Source: Natranaerobius thermophilus JW/NM-WN-LF
Lineage (GTDB): Bacteria; Bacillota; Natranaerobiia; Natranaerobiales; Natranaerobiaceae
Direction: 5' to 3'
NCBI RefSeq assembly: GCF_000020005.1
Contig: NC_010718.1
Span: 749,001 to 813,000, forward strand
DNA: 64,000 nucleotides
How positions within the stretch are numbered: position 1 is the first letter of the stretch; each line of letters opens with the position of its first letter. The notes under the pieces were generated by a model that saw only the letters and a program-made list of their open reading frames with translations, was not told the DNA's origin and did not search any database. The translations under genes were made by a program, and so were the position numbers. Shown in pieces: positions 41,787 through 51,383 of this stretch.

Positions 41787-42486
41787 ATTCGATATGTGCA
41801 TTGTCATAAGGGCAGCCTTTTCTGCTAAATGATTGCTTGATCCCTTTGTACCTTAAAAAACGCTTAAAGTCATCGCTAGTGTACTGGGTACCTAGATCAC
41901 TATGTAGAATAAGTCCATTGCCAGGTTTCTGTGTATCATAAGCATTTTTAACAGCTTTAATAACTAAATCTGTTGTCATGGTCTTGCTAAAAGAGTATCC
42001 AACAATTTTATGGGTGTGTAAATCCATTACAGAGGCTAAGTAGCACCAGCCGTCTTTAACAGTATCAATGTATGTAATATCAGTAACCCACTTTTGATTG
42101 ACAAATGTAGTTGAAAAGTCTTGTTTTAGGAGATTCTCTCGTTCGACTACTTTTTCTCTACTAGGATAAGGCCGATATTTTTTCCTGACAATTGATTTGA
42201 TACCCTCTTTTCTCATTAATCGTTGGACTCTTTTTAAGCTGACTTTGTATCCTTTATTGATTAGCACAGCGTGGATCTTTGGTGCACCATATCGCTTTTT
42301 ACTGTTTTTATGAATTTGAGTTATTTGATCTAATAGTTCTCTGTTTTCTTTGTCACGATTAGATTCAACTCGATTTATTGTTTCGTAATAAGTACTTCTC
42401 GGAAAGTCTAGAGCATCACAAATAGCTTTGATAGTATGCTCGTCCTTTTGTTCTTTTATAAATTCAGTAAGCTCTGTATTGTCTAC
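41787..42486 (-). pseudogene. IS3 OrfB, truncated
   Basis: Same sequence as intact OrfB up to CPYDNAHIE, where the junction replaces the rest with five foreign residues (LVLV) and a stop within copy 2 at 41773. It lacks the C-terminal part including the E-containing segment, so it should be inactive. Confidence 0.9.
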
Positions 42487-42749
42487 TTTTTGGCGAATAT
42501 GGTCATAGCCTTTTTTAAGATTTCATTCTCCTCTTTCAAGCGAGCCATTTCTTTTTGCATTTCTTCCACATCTTTTGAAGTGGCTCCCTCACTGCCAGAT
42601 TGTTGGTTTGGAGAGAAATCTTTGATCCATTTATAAATAGTAACCTCTGTCACACCATATTCGCTAGACAAATCCTTCACAGAACTACCTGAATTATATA
42701 AATCTACAATTGTTCTTTTGAAGTCTTCATTATATCTCTTATTACTCAT
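42483..42749 (-). CDS. IS3 OrfA, copy 3
   Basis: Identical in sequence to copies 1 and 2; HTH and coiled coil, ending in the slippery run. Confidence 0.9.
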   Translation of the reverse strand: MSNKRYNEDFKRTIVDLYNSGSSVKDLSSEYGVTEVTIYKWIKDFSPNQQSGSEGATSKDVEEMQKEMARLKEENEILKKAMTIFAKK

Positions 42750-42816
42750 TACTGGACACATCCTTTCGTTATTAATATTGTAAGTGACTTAACCATGATG
42801 TGTCCAAGAATTTATA

Positions 42817-42845
42817 CTAACACCACACTTTCATATGTATATAAT
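42817..42845 (+). promoter_or_regulatory. Possible hybrid promoter at the IS3 end
   Basis: CTAACA (42817-42822, inside the IS end) is 17 bases from TATAAT (42840-42845, in the flank), matching 4 of 6 and 6 of 6. It could drive the hydroxylase operon at 42883. Confidence 0.45.
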
Positions 42846-42882
42846 TTGTACTTAATAATTCAAATAAAAGGGGTGCTAATTA

Positions 42883-45135
42883 ATGCAAATAATAGGTTCT
42901 TCTTACCCAACTCATGATGCAAAGGGTAAAGCTACTGGACAGACTGCCTATGCTGGTGATATGCAACTAGCAGGAATGTTACATGCTGCTGTGTTGTTTA
43001 GTCCAATTCCTCATGGATACGTTAAGTCAATTGATGACTCAAAAGCATTGGCATTACCAGGGGTTGTTAAAGTATTACATTGTTTTAATACAACCCAAAA
43101 GGAGTTCTCTAGATATCGAACTTTTGTTGGACAACCTGTTCCAGATCAAGAAAGAGTTTTTAATAATCATGTTCGTTTTGTAGGGGACAGAGTAGCTGCA
43201 GTTATTGCTGAAACAGAAGAAATTGCTCGTAAAGCTGTGGAACTTATTGAAGTAACTTATGAAGAATTACCATATTCATTATCACCAGAGCAAACGTTAA
43301 ATGGTTCAATAGATAATATCCATAAAGACGGTGCTGTCTATGGTGATCTTCATAAAGAAGTTGGGGACGAAAGTAAAGTGGATCCTTCAGCAATTGAAAT
43401 TACTACTAGCAATAAGTTAGATAGGCTCAACCATCTCACTATGGAAACTCACAGTTGTGTAGCAAATTATGATCATGGGTTAGATGAGTTGACTATATGG
43501 AGTCCAAACCAAAGTGTCCATGGCTTAAGAACTGTAGTTGGTGATTTGTTTGAAATACCTTATCATAAGATAAGAGTAATTAAAACTACCATGGGTGGTT
43601 CCTTTGGTGCAAAACAAGAATGGGTATTAGAACCTGTGGCTGCGTGTTGTGCACTCAGTGTTGGAAAACCAGTTAAATTGGTATATAACCGGGCTGAGAG
43701 TATGGTATCAGTATACGGTAGAGGAGCCGTTGAATCTAAGATTACATCAAAAATAACAAAAGACGGTAAGCTACAGAGCTTTACAACGGATATAACTTTA
43801 GATGCTGGAGCTTACTTAGGAAATTCATATGTTTATATTAATACAATGCTCGGTAAATTCTTCCGTTGCTATAAATATCCTTATGTAGATTTTACTGCTA
43901 GAACTACATGTACTAATACACCTGTATCTGGAGGGTTTAGAGGATGGTCAGGACCAGAGGCTACATTAATGATTGAACATAACTTAAATGTAGCTGCTAA
44001 AAGACTTAATATTGATCCTGTTGAATTGAGATTAAAAAATGTTGCTTTACCAGGAGACAAGGATATTTACATAGATCGTGATCTTGGAGAAATTCGCCTT
44101 AAAGAATCCTTAGAATTAGGTAGAGAAAAGTTTAACTGGGAATTAAGAAAGAAAGAAGTATCTGAATTTAATAGCAAAAACAATCGTTATAAACGTGGTA
44201 TAGGTGTAGCTTGCGGTGGACATGTGAACGGATTTACACCAAAAAGAGGAGAATTTGCAACAGTGGATATGAGAATGACGGAAGATGGAAGTATTCAAGC
44301 AAACGTAACTTTACATGACCATGGATGTGGTACCGTAACAACTTTCCAAATGATTGTTGCTGAAGAATTAGGCATTCCTCTTGATATGGTTTCAGTGAAA
44401 GAAGGAGATACTTTCGTATCACCATATGATTATGGATGTTATTCAAGTAGAACAGTTTATGTATTAGGACGAGCAGCACAAGAGTGTGCTAAAGAAATAA
44501 AAAGAGTTTTAGGGAAAAATATAGCTGAGTTACACAATATTCCACTAGAAGATATAGAGGTTGTCAATGGGTATGTTCGCTCCAAAAAAGATGAGGAAAT
44601 TAACTATACTTATGCTGAGGCATCTGTTAAGAGTTTATTTGAGCTAGGAAAAGAAGTTGTTGCAACTTATCAACATAAAGATGATACCAATCCTAGTGTG
44701 ACGGCTGCTCACTTCGCACTTGTGGAAGTAGACACATATACAGGCATGACAAAAACTTTAGATTATTTAGCAGTACATGACATAGGAAAAGCTCTTAATC
44801 GTGAAATGTGTATAGCCCAAATTGAAGGTTCGGTTACTATGGGAATGGGTGCTGCCATATCTGAACACTTAACTGTTTCTGAACAGGGGCAAAGTACTAA
44901 TAGTATGAAAGATTATCATGTAGTTAATTGTTATGATGCACCAAATGTAAGAGTAGAACTTATTGAAGATGGTGGAACAGACGGTCCATATGGAGCAAAA
45001 TCAATAGGTGAAATAGCACATATACCAGTAACAGCAACAATCGTTGGTGCAATAAATGATGCATTATCAACTGAAATTTGTGAAATTCCAATTAATCCAG
45101 ATAAAATTGCTAAACTTATGAGTGGGAGGGCTTAA
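42883..45135 (+). CDS. Molybdenum hydroxylase large (Mo-binding) subunit, xanthine dehydrogenase family
   Basis: A 750-residue aldehyde-oxidase/xanthine-dehydrogenase-type subunit that holds the molybdopterin cofactor and hydroxylates a heteroaromatic or aldehyde. Features: KATGQTAYAGD start, GGSFGAKQ (Mo loop), SGGFRGWSGPEA (Arg region of xanthine enzymes), and GAKSIGE with the catalytic Glu near residue 710. The ATG follows AAAAGGGGTG. It is first of a three-gene operon with [2Fe-2S] and FAD subunits, an order (large, FeS, FAD) seen in anaerobic purine or nicotinate hydroxylases. Substrate unassigned. Confidence 0.92.
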   Translation: MQIIGSSYPTHDAKGKATGQTAYAGDMQLAGMLHAAVLFSPIPHGYVKSIDDSKALALPGVVKVLHCFNTTQKEFSRYRTFVGQPVPDQERVFNNHVRFVGDRVAAVIAETEEIARKAVELIEVTYEELPYSLSPEQTLNGSIDNIHKDGAVYGDLHKEVGDESKVDPSAIEITTSNKLDRLNHLTMETHSCVANYDHGLDELTIWSPNQSVHGLRTVVGDLFEIPYHKIRVIKTTMGGSFGAKQEWVLEPVAACCALSVGKPVKLVYNRAESMVSVYGRGAVESKITSKITKDGKLQSFTTDITLDAGAYLGNSYVYINTMLGKFFRCYKYPYVDFTARTTCTNTPVSGGFRGWSGPEATLMIEHNLNVAAKRLNIDPVELRLKNVALPGDKDIYIDRDLGEIRLKESLELGREKFNWELRKKEVSEFNSKNNRYKRGIGVACGGHVNGFTPKRGEFATVDMRMTEDGSIQANVTLHDHGCGTVTTFQMIVAEELGIPLDMVSVKEGDTFVSPYDYGCYSSRTVYVLGRAAQECAKEIKRVLGKNIAELHNIPLEDIEVVNGYVRSKKDEEINYTYAEASVKSLFELGKEVVATYQHKDDTNPSVTAAHFALVEVDTYTGMTKTLDYLAVHDIGKALNREMCIAQIEGSVTMGMGAAISEHLTVSEQGQSTNSMKDYHVVNCYDAPNVRVELIEDGGTDGPYGAKSIGEIAHIPVTATIVGAINDALSTEICEIPINPDKIAKLMSGRA

Positions 45136-45136
45136 C

Positions 45137-45601
45137 ATGAAGCTAAATTTTAAAGTAAATGGCAAAGATAGAACCTTAGAGGTGGATGGAAATAGACGTC
45201 TGATAGATATATTAAGAGAAGACTTAGGATTAACAGGTACGAAAGAAGGTTGTTCTGAAGGTGAATGTGGAGCTTGTACAGTGATTGTTGATGGAAAGGC
45301 CCTACATTCTTGTTTATTAGTAGCAACACAATTAGAGGGTAAAGAGGTTATCACTATTGAAGGCCTATCTGAAAATGGGGAATTAGACATTATCCAAAAA
45401 AACTTTGTTGAAGAAACTGCTATTCAGTGTGGTTACTGTACACCAGGCATGATAATGTCAACTAAAGCGTTATTATTAAGAAACAGTAACCCAACAGAAG
45501 AAGAGATTCGTATTGCTTTATCAGGAAATATTTGTCGATGTTCTGGATACAGTCAGATTATTCGTGCTGTACAAAGAAGTGCACAAGAAATGGAGGGTTA
45601 A
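45137..45601 (+). CDS. Molybdenum hydroxylase [2Fe-2S] subunit
   Basis: About 154 residues with two [2Fe-2S] sites: N-terminal CSEGECGACTV...C and C-terminal CGYCTPGM...CRCSGY. It passes electrons from the Mo site to FAD. The ATG at 45137 has GGGAGGG upstream and starts one base after the previous stop; the GTG at 45122 is unlikely. Confidence 0.95.
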   Translation: MKLNFKVNGKDRTLEVDGNRRLIDILREDLGLTGTKEGCSEGECGACTVIVDGKALHSCLLVATQLEGKEVITIEGLSENGELDIIQKNFVEETAIQCGYCTPGMIMSTKALLLRNSNPTEEEIRIALSGNICRCSGYSQIIRAVQRSAQEMEG

Positions 45602-45605
45602 TAAA

Positions 45606-46451
45606 ATGATGAGTTTTACACCAAAAACATTATCTGAATTACATGCTTCATTGGCACAATTAACACCACAAAGCAAAATAATTAGTGGAGGAACTGACCT
45701 TATTATTAATATGAATTCAGGAGAAATAACACCAGATGCTCTGCTTTATATGGGAAATGTTCCAGAACTAAAAAAGATTGAGCAAGTAGGAGATACTGTA
45801 GAAATTGGTGCAGCTGTAACAATGACTGAATTAGAGAATAGTCCAATATTACAAGGGAAGCTACAAGCAATCGTTGATGGTGCAAAAGATGTAGGGTCTC
45901 AACAAATTCGCAACAACGGAACAATTGGAGGTAATATAGGGACTGCATCACCTGCTGGGGATTTTATACCTATACTATTCATGCTAGATGCAGTAATTGT
46001 CATTGCTAATTCAGAAGGCACTTTCAAAGAATTACCAATTAAAGAAGTAATATTAGGTCCAGGAAAAACTTGTATTGACTATAATGAGGCAATTGTCAAA
46101 ATCAAAATAAAAATTCCAGAGTCACCTAATTACAAAAGTGCATTTGTCAAACTAGGTTCTAGAAGTAAAGTGACTATTTCAAGAATTGGTGTAACTATGG
46201 GGCTTGAAATAGAAGATCACAAAATAACAAAAGCCAAAGTTGTAATAGGAGCAATAACACCAACACCTGTAAATTTTGAAAAAGCTGAAAAGGCTATGAT
46301 AGGAAGAGTAATAGATAAAGACTTAAAAGATGAAATAGGACAAATGTTATCAGACTTAATCAAAGAGATATCAAAATCAAGGAGTCGTGAATACAAGGCT
46401 TGGGCTGCAAAAGGAGTTATCGAAGATGTATTAGATAAATTTGTTGCCTAA
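45606..46451 (+). CDS. Molybdenum hydroxylase FAD-binding subunit
   Basis: About 281 residues of the CO-dehydrogenase-M/XdhB family: ISGGTDLIINMNSG binds the FAD pyrophosphate, NNGTIGGNIGTASPAGDFIP is the central FAD loop, and the C-terminal half is the CODH_C domain. ATG 45606 follows GGAGG in the stop region of the previous gene; the longer ORF from 45513 is read from within the FeS gene. Confidence 0.94.
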   Translation: MMSFTPKTLSELHASLAQLTPQSKIISGGTDLIINMNSGEITPDALLYMGNVPELKKIEQVGDTVEIGAAVTMTELENSPILQGKLQAIVDGAKDVGSQQIRNNGTIGGNIGTASPAGDFIPILFMLDAVIVIANSEGTFKELPIKEVILGPGKTCIDYNEAIVKIKIKIPESPNYKSAFVKLGSRSKVTISRIGVTMGLEIEDHKITKAKVVIGAITPTPVNFEKAEKAMIGRVIDKDLKDEIGQMLSDLIKEISKSRSREYKAWAAKGVIEDVLDKFVA

Positions 46452-46671
46452 TTATCAAATATAGGTGCTGCGTCTGCATGAAAAATCTCTGTTAGTAGAC
46501 CAGTTGTACCAGTTGTTAATAAAACAATTCGTGAAGGCGAGAACAAATAGGTGTTTCCCCTTATGAATGTTTGTTAAATTGGACAAGCTTTTAATTGATA
46601 AATAGCTCCCTGGTAAATCAAATAGCAGCATTTTGAAATGAGCTATTATAAAATAATTAAGGAGGGTATTA

Positions 46672-48015
46672 ATGATGACTAATGAAAATGAAACAGTACA
46701 AAAATTAGACACAAACTCAGTACTAAAATTTATTTTGTTAAGTATGTTAGGTATCTTTTTATTTTTTATTCCTGTTCAAGAGTCAAATGTTCCCTTAGTA
46801 GTAATAATCAACACGCTTAGATCTTTATTGGGAGATGCATTAATTGGAATTGTAGTCATTATGGTTGTTACTTTAAATATTTCTGTGTTATTAGGAAGAG
46901 TATTCAAAGTTAAATGGTTTGCCGAATATCATAAAAATGACAAACCAGATCAAATATTGTTTTTTTTCCTTTCACTTATATCAACAATTTGTATTTTATT
47001 TGAAATAGGGCCAGCATTTATTTTTCAGGATCCAAGAATAGGCGGGGAGTTATTACCCTTATCAGCAGATATAATGTCAACAATAACCTTAGCTGGATGG
47101 TTAATATTTATTATTTTAAAATCAGGTCTTGTAGAATTTGTTGGAATACTTATTGAACCTTTAATGAGACCTATATTTAAACTTCCTGGTCAATCGGCTA
47201 TAGACTGTTTATCTTCATTTGTAGTATCACCAGCAGTAGCAATATATTTAACAGACGATTATTATCAAGAAAAAGTGTACACTAAAAGAGAAGCAATCGG
47301 TGCGGCAAGTTGTTTTAGTACATGTAGTGTTGGATTTATTGGTGTATTGGCTGCAATGGGGGGGATTGAGTACCAATTTGGCGTTTTAGTAATATGCAGT
47401 TTATTACTAGTGTTTGTGCTAACACCTATCCTTTTAAGAATTCCTCCTATTTCATCATATAAAAATGAGTATGTGGACAATAGGGTTCAAACAAAAGAAG
47501 ATTGTGTAGTAGATAAACAAGGAAATGCTTTTAGAAGAGCTCTAATTGCAGCTAGTAACAGATCTGAAGAATTTAATATGAAGGACTTTGCATTAAGATT
47601 AGTTAATTCACTCAAATTTGCTCAAAGAATAGTGACATATATGATGACAATAGTTGTAGTTACACTTACACTAGTGTACTACACACCGATTTTTACTTGG
47701 GTGGGAAGACCATTTGGAATATTGTTTGAGTTATTACAATTACCTAATGCGGCTGAAATTTCAGCTGCTCCAATCCTTGGTTTTCTATCAATTACTTTAC
47801 CAGTAATCTCTATTTCAGGGCAAGAGATAGCTGAGCAAAGTGTATTCTTTGTAGTATTGCTCTCTATTGCACAGATTATTTTTATAAGTGAAGCTGGATC
47901 CGCTATGTTACAATCAAGTTTGAATATTAAGTTCAAAGATATAGTCAAAATGGTTGCTGTAAGAACTATGATTGCTATACCTATTGTTGCATTCATTTCA
48001 CATTTGTTGTTTTAA
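46672..48015 (+). CDS. YjiH-type membrane protein with nucleoside-recognition (GATE) domain
   Basis: A 447-residue protein with about ten to twelve membrane helices. The GATE motif region (IKLPGQSAIDCLSSFVVSPAVAIYLTDDYYQEKVYTKREAIGAASCFSTCSVGFIGVLAAMGG) is like the YjiH/nucleoside recognition proteins that flank transporters. It lies 220 bp after the hydroxylase operon and before an SSS symporter, so it may help import the hydroxylase substrate; this is inference. AGGAGGG precedes the ATG. Confidence 0.85.
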   Translation: MMTNENETVQKLDTNSVLKFILLSMLGIFLFFIPVQESNVPLVVIINTLRSLLGDALIGIVVIMVVTLNISVLLGRVFKVKWFAEYHKNDKPDQILFFFLSLISTICILFEIGPAFIFQDPRIGGELLPLSADIMSTITLAGWLIFIILKSGLVEFVGILIEPLMRPIFKLPGQSAIDCLSSFVVSPAVAIYLTDDYYQEKVYTKREAIGAASCFSTCSVGFIGVLAAMGGIEYQFGVLVICSLLLVFVLTPILLRIPPISSYKNEYVDNRVQTKEDCVVDKQGNAFRRALIAASNRSEEFNMKDFALRLVNSLKFAQRIVTYMMTIVVVTLTLVYYTPIFTWVGRPFGILFELLQLPNAAEISAAPILGFLSITLPVISISGQEIAEQSVFFVVLLSIAQIIFISEAGSAMLQSSLNIKFKDIVKMVAVRTMIAIPIVAFISHLLF

Positions 48016-48051
48016 TTTTTAACTATTAGTCCTTTTAAGCGGAATTTAACC

Positions 48052-48081
48052 AAATTAGGGAGCCGAATGGCTCCCTAATTT
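48052..48081 (+). terminator. Hairpin terminator after the YjiH-type gene
   Basis: Perfect 13-bp stem AAATTAGGGAGCC / GGCTCCCTAATTT, 4-base loop, A- and T-rich flanks. The following stretch to 48317 contains no gene; two short scraps of protein-like sequence around 48205-48300 are too short to call. Confidence 0.88.
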
Positions 48082-48317
48082 AAAAACTCTCGCAAAGTCT
48101 CGGTTGTATTATCAAAAATATATATGACAACAAAGCAAATTGTGAAATATATAACGTGTCATTTGATTTAACAGGATAAGGATATTCAGCAAAATGGAGC
48201 AGTTGGTATGTCTTTTGACATCTTTGAAATCCAGCGAATGGTGTTTTACAAACTGTAAATGCAGTTGTACTAGATATGAATTTTGTAAGAAATAAATGCA
48301 GTTAAGGAGGAAATAAA

Positions 48318-49781
48318 TTGGATATTTATAGTATAGTTGCTGTCCTGTTTCTTGTATTATACTTATTTGTAGGTGTTTATGCCGGGCGGGTTACAAATAC
48401 CACTGGTGATCATATGGTTATGAGCAAAAGTGCTGTGGGGTATCAAATAACAGGATCGCTAATTGCTTCTAACTTGAGTAGTGTAACTTTAATAGGTTAT
48501 ACAGCTACAGTTGTAGCAAGTGGTCCTCTAGCTATACTTTCTCAATTTGGGATGACTGTTGTTGCTAGCTTATTTATTGGACTATTAATTGGTAGATATA
48601 TTAGAAGGATGGATTTAAATACAATCCCTGAATTTTTTGAGAAAAGATATCCTAGTCAAGCTATACAATTAGTTTCCTCAATCATATTATTAATTTCTAT
48701 GGTAGCTTATACAATCAGCGTTACAATAGGTACAGTTGTTGTCGGTAAAAATTTATTTGGCTGGAATGAGATGACCTCTCTAATAGCTGTGATCCTTTTG
48801 ATTACTATGTTTACTATTAGAGGTGGAATGCGTTCTGTTGTTATTACGGATGTAATAATGTTTTGTGTGTTTTTTATGTCTTCTTTATTGATAGGGTATC
48901 CAATAATTCAGCACCTTGGAGGTTTTGAGTTAGCAATTCAAAAAGCAACACCAGAGTTTACACATCTTTTTAATTGGGTTGGAGACGACTCCCTTCTCCA
49001 GGGTACCATGAATATCATTGAATTAAATGTTTTATGTTTAATTAATGTTATGGCCGCACCTCATTTGATGAGTAGGATCTATATTGCGAAAAGTGAACGT
49101 GAGTTTGGTAAAGCTATGCTATATCTTTCAATAGGGATACCAATTACGGTATTTGGGTTGCTATACTCTTTTGGATATTTACCAGTATTAGAACATGTTC
49201 AAGGGTTTACTGTTGAAGGAGAGGTATTTCCGTGGGTTGCAAGGAATTTAGTAAATCCTTTTGTAGGGGCAATAGGTATGTCTGGGGTTATAGCAGCGGC
49301 AATTTCTACTTCATCGTCTCTTTTGCAACAAGCTTCCGCTACCCTTGCGAATGATATAATTAAAAAATACTTTATAAAAGATTTATCAGATAATAGAGTT
49401 CTTCTGGTTACCAGGGTTTGTGTTGTAGTTCTAGCTATAATAGTTTTTATTGGTGCATCAATACCAACTATTGAAGGTTTAACTGTTCTGTATGCATTCT
49501 TGTTTGCTACCTCAGTTTTTGCTGCTTGGTGGCCTTCAATAATAATTGGAACGTTGTGGAAGAAAGGGTCTACTTCTGGGGCTTTTTGGTCAATGAGTAT
49601 GTCACTATTTGTTGCAGTTATTTTAGGCTTTACTAGAGCTGCCGGGTTAACGCCAGAATGGGTCGTGCCAAATGTTGCTGCACTAATTACATCAACAACG
49701 CTATTTATAGTCATATCATTGTTTACAGAGAATCAAAAAGAGGAGTTAGAATTAATGGACAAAATTAGTCGTTCAGTTTAA
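48318..49781 (+). CDS. Sodium:solute symporter (SSS family)
   Basis: A 487-residue transporter with about 13 membrane helices, coupling Na+ entry to solute uptake. SSS signatures: GSLIASNLSSVTLIGYTATV, DVIMFCVFF, AAISTSSSLLQQASATLANDI. The start is TTG at 48318, with AAGGAGG upstream. It is followed by a small two-helix membrane protein that may be its subunit. The substrate is unknown; nearness to the molybdenum hydroxylase suggests a heterocycle or carboxylate. Confidence 0.93.
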   Translation: MDIYSIVAVLFLVLYLFVGVYAGRVTNTTGDHMVMSKSAVGYQITGSLIASNLSSVTLIGYTATVVASGPLAILSQFGMTVVASLFIGLLIGRYIRRMDLNTIPEFFEKRYPSQAIQLVSSIILLISMVAYTISVTIGTVVVGKNLFGWNEMTSLIAVILLITMFTIRGGMRSVVITDVIMFCVFFMSSLLIGYPIIQHLGGFELAIQKATPEFTHLFNWVGDDSLLQGTMNIIELNVLCLINVMAAPHLMSRIYIAKSEREFGKAMLYLSIGIPITVFGLLYSFGYLPVLEHVQGFTVEGEVFPWVARNLVNPFVGAIGMSGVIAAAISTSSSLLQQASATLANDIIKKYFIKDLSDNRVLLVTRVCVVVLAIIVFIGASIPTIEGLTVLYAFLFATSVFAAWWPSIIIGTLWKKGSTSGAFWSMSMSLFVAVILGFTRAAGLTPEWVVPNVAALITSTTLFIVISLFTENQKEELELMDKISRSV

Positions 49782-49832
49782 CTATTTCAAGTTACGACAG
49801 TTTATTACTAATCAAAGAGTAGGAGGTTGAAA

Positions 49833-50033
49833 ATGAATTCTTCCAATTTACCTGTTGGTTTAATTTGTTCTGGAGTATTATTGGTAACTTATATTATATT
49901 AATATATAATATTGTTCTACACCTACCTAACAAACTAGATACGTTTATTGTACTATCATGGCTTTTTATACCGGGAATCATCGGAGGAGGAATATTTCAT
50001 CTTATGGACGTAACTGGGAAATGGGATAGCTAG
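49833..50033 (+). CDS. Small membrane protein, likely symporter partner
   Basis: A 66-residue protein with two membrane helices (about 10-30 and 38-58). Many SSS transporters have such a small downstream partner. AGGAGG (49821-49826) suits the ATG at 49833; the TTG at 49827 is too close. A terminator follows. Confidence 0.8.
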   Translation: MNSSNLPVGLICSGVLLVTYIILIYNIVLHLPNKLDTFIVLSWLFIPGIIGGGIFHLMDVTGKWDS

Positions 50034-50127
50034 CTATTATTTTGTGAAGTCGATTATCTTTATACCATAGTGAGATTGAATATAAGTCTAGTACCTTAAA
50101 ATAATTGTCCAATTAAGTGTTGACTAT

Positions 50128-50178
50128 CCAGCCCCTGAGGAGCATATCAAAGTGCTCCTAAGGGCTGGTTTTGTTTTT
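50128..50178 (+). terminator. Rho-independent terminator
   Basis: CCAGCCC and AGGAGCA pair with TGCTCCT and GGGCTGG with small internal loops, then TTTTGTTTTT. It ends the symporter transcript. Confidence 0.9.
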
Positions 50179-51169
50179 ATTGTAGGGATTCAATGGCCCG
50201 TTTAGCCCAAGTGGAATCCTCGAGTATAGCTCTACCTACCCCAATTAAATCAGCTTTCCCTTCAATAAGTAGTTTTTCGGCTGCCTCGGGTTCTGTAATT
50301 CCACCAGTTAGGATAACCGGAATTGACACTACTTCTTTAATAGCTTCTGTCAGTGGAGCGAAGAAACCCTGTCCGTCAAGACCATTCACCATATATCCCG
50401 AATGGCCTCCCGAAATATCAAGAATATCTACACCCGCTTTCTCAAATTCCCTGGCTGCTATTTTACTGTCTTCAATAGTAGTGCCACCTTCTTGATAATC
50501 TGAAGCTCCGAGTCGTAAAAGAATAGGGAAATCTTCTCCAACTTCTTTTTTAACTGCTTCAATTACCTCAAGGTGAATTCTAATTCGCTTATGTACATCT
50601 CCGCCATATTTATCTGTTCTCTTGTTAGTAAGGGGTGAATAAAACTGATTAAGCAGATAACCATGGGCAGAATGAATTTCTACACCGTCAAATCCAGCTT
50701 CTTTAGTTCTTCTGGCAGCATTGCTAAAAGCTTCCACAATATCTTGAATCTCTTTTTCAGTGAGCTCATGGGGGGTATTTCCTTTGCGTGGGTTTGGAAC
50801 TGCCGACGGTCCTACGGGTTTTGTCCCTATGATATCTTCGGGGGCTGCACTCCCGGCGTGATTTATTTGCATTACTGCCTTAGAACCATTGTTTTGAATA
50901 ATCTCTGCTAACTTTTCCAAACCATCTATTTTCTGATCATCAGCGATAGAAACTTGATATTCGCTAGCTTGACCTTCATGGGAGATAAAACTGTGCTCGA
51001 CTATGATTAATGAGATATATCCCCCATCAGATTTTTCGGAATAGTAGTCAAAGATAGACTGATTAACAGATCCATCAGGTTCAGCCTTTGCTGTAGCCAT
51101 AGGTGGCATAACCAGACGATTCTTTAAACTTAATGGACCGATTTCCAATGATTTAAGTAAATGTGACAT
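50177..51169 (-). CDS. NADH:flavin oxidoreductase, old yellow enzyme family
   Basis: A 330-residue TIM-barrel flavoprotein that reduces activated C=C bonds. Visible: KNRLVMPPMATAKAEPDG at the start, QINHAG (flavin), GFDGVEIHSAHGYLLNQFYSP with the His-x-x-His catalytic pair variant, NKRTDKYGG, GGITEPEAA and GVGRAILED. The plain FMN-only size suggests a YqjM-like reductase. AGGAGG precedes the ATG. Confidence 0.94.
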   Translation of the reverse strand: MSHLLKSLEIGPLSLKNRLVMPPMATAKAEPDGSVNQSIFDYYSEKSDGGYISLIIVEHSFISHEGQASEYQVSIADDQKIDGLEKLAEIIQNNGSKAVMQINHAGSAAPEDIIGTKPVGPSAVPNPRKGNTPHELTEKEIQDIVEAFSNAARRTKEAGFDGVEIHSAHGYLLNQFYSPLTNKRTDKYGGDVHKRIRIHLEVIEAVKKEVGEDFPILLRLGASDYQEGGTTIEDSKIAAREFEKAGVDILDISGGHSGYMVNGLDGQGFFAPLTEAIKEVVSIPVILTGGITEPEAAEKLLIEGKADLIGVGRAILEDSTWAKRAIESLQ

Positions 51170-51383
51170 AAAGATTCCTCCTTTAGTACTATAAGTTTTA
51201 TATTCTATTATAACTACTTTAATCCTGCTAACTAAGCTAAGTCGGGGTTTTCCCTTACAAATTATACAGGAATTCCATTAGCATTATTAAAGGCTTACCC
51301 TAATATTATTAGGTACAAATATATGAAATAATTAGTGGTAGAACTACTAAATGATATTTTTCACAAAAAGGGAGGGGAGTATT

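Larger units (their letters stand above)
41787..42825 (-). mobile_element. IS3-family element, copy 3 (5'-complete, 3' end deleted)
   Basis: Shares the element from its orfA end to within orfB, but stops abruptly at 41787, where copy 2 begins. The terminal 218 bp of the orfB side are missing. It ends at ACACCA (42825), 57 bp before the molybdenum hydroxylase operon. Confidence 0.92.

Noticed and set aside
46452-46671. Short protein-like scrap (SRPVVPVVNKTIREGENK) between the FAD subunit and YjiH-type genes
   Set aside because: Only about 20 codons, no start or ribosome site, no family match; it may be a fragment but cannot be supported.
48205-48225. Possible sigma-54 promoter before the SSS gene
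   Set aside because: The -24 part reads TTGGTAT and the -12 part ends GA instead of GC; not consensus.
48195-48300. Two short scraps (MSFDIFEIQRMVFYKL and VLQTVNAVVLDMNF) before the SSS gene
   Set aside because: Too short and in different frames; could be decayed gene ends but evidence is weak.
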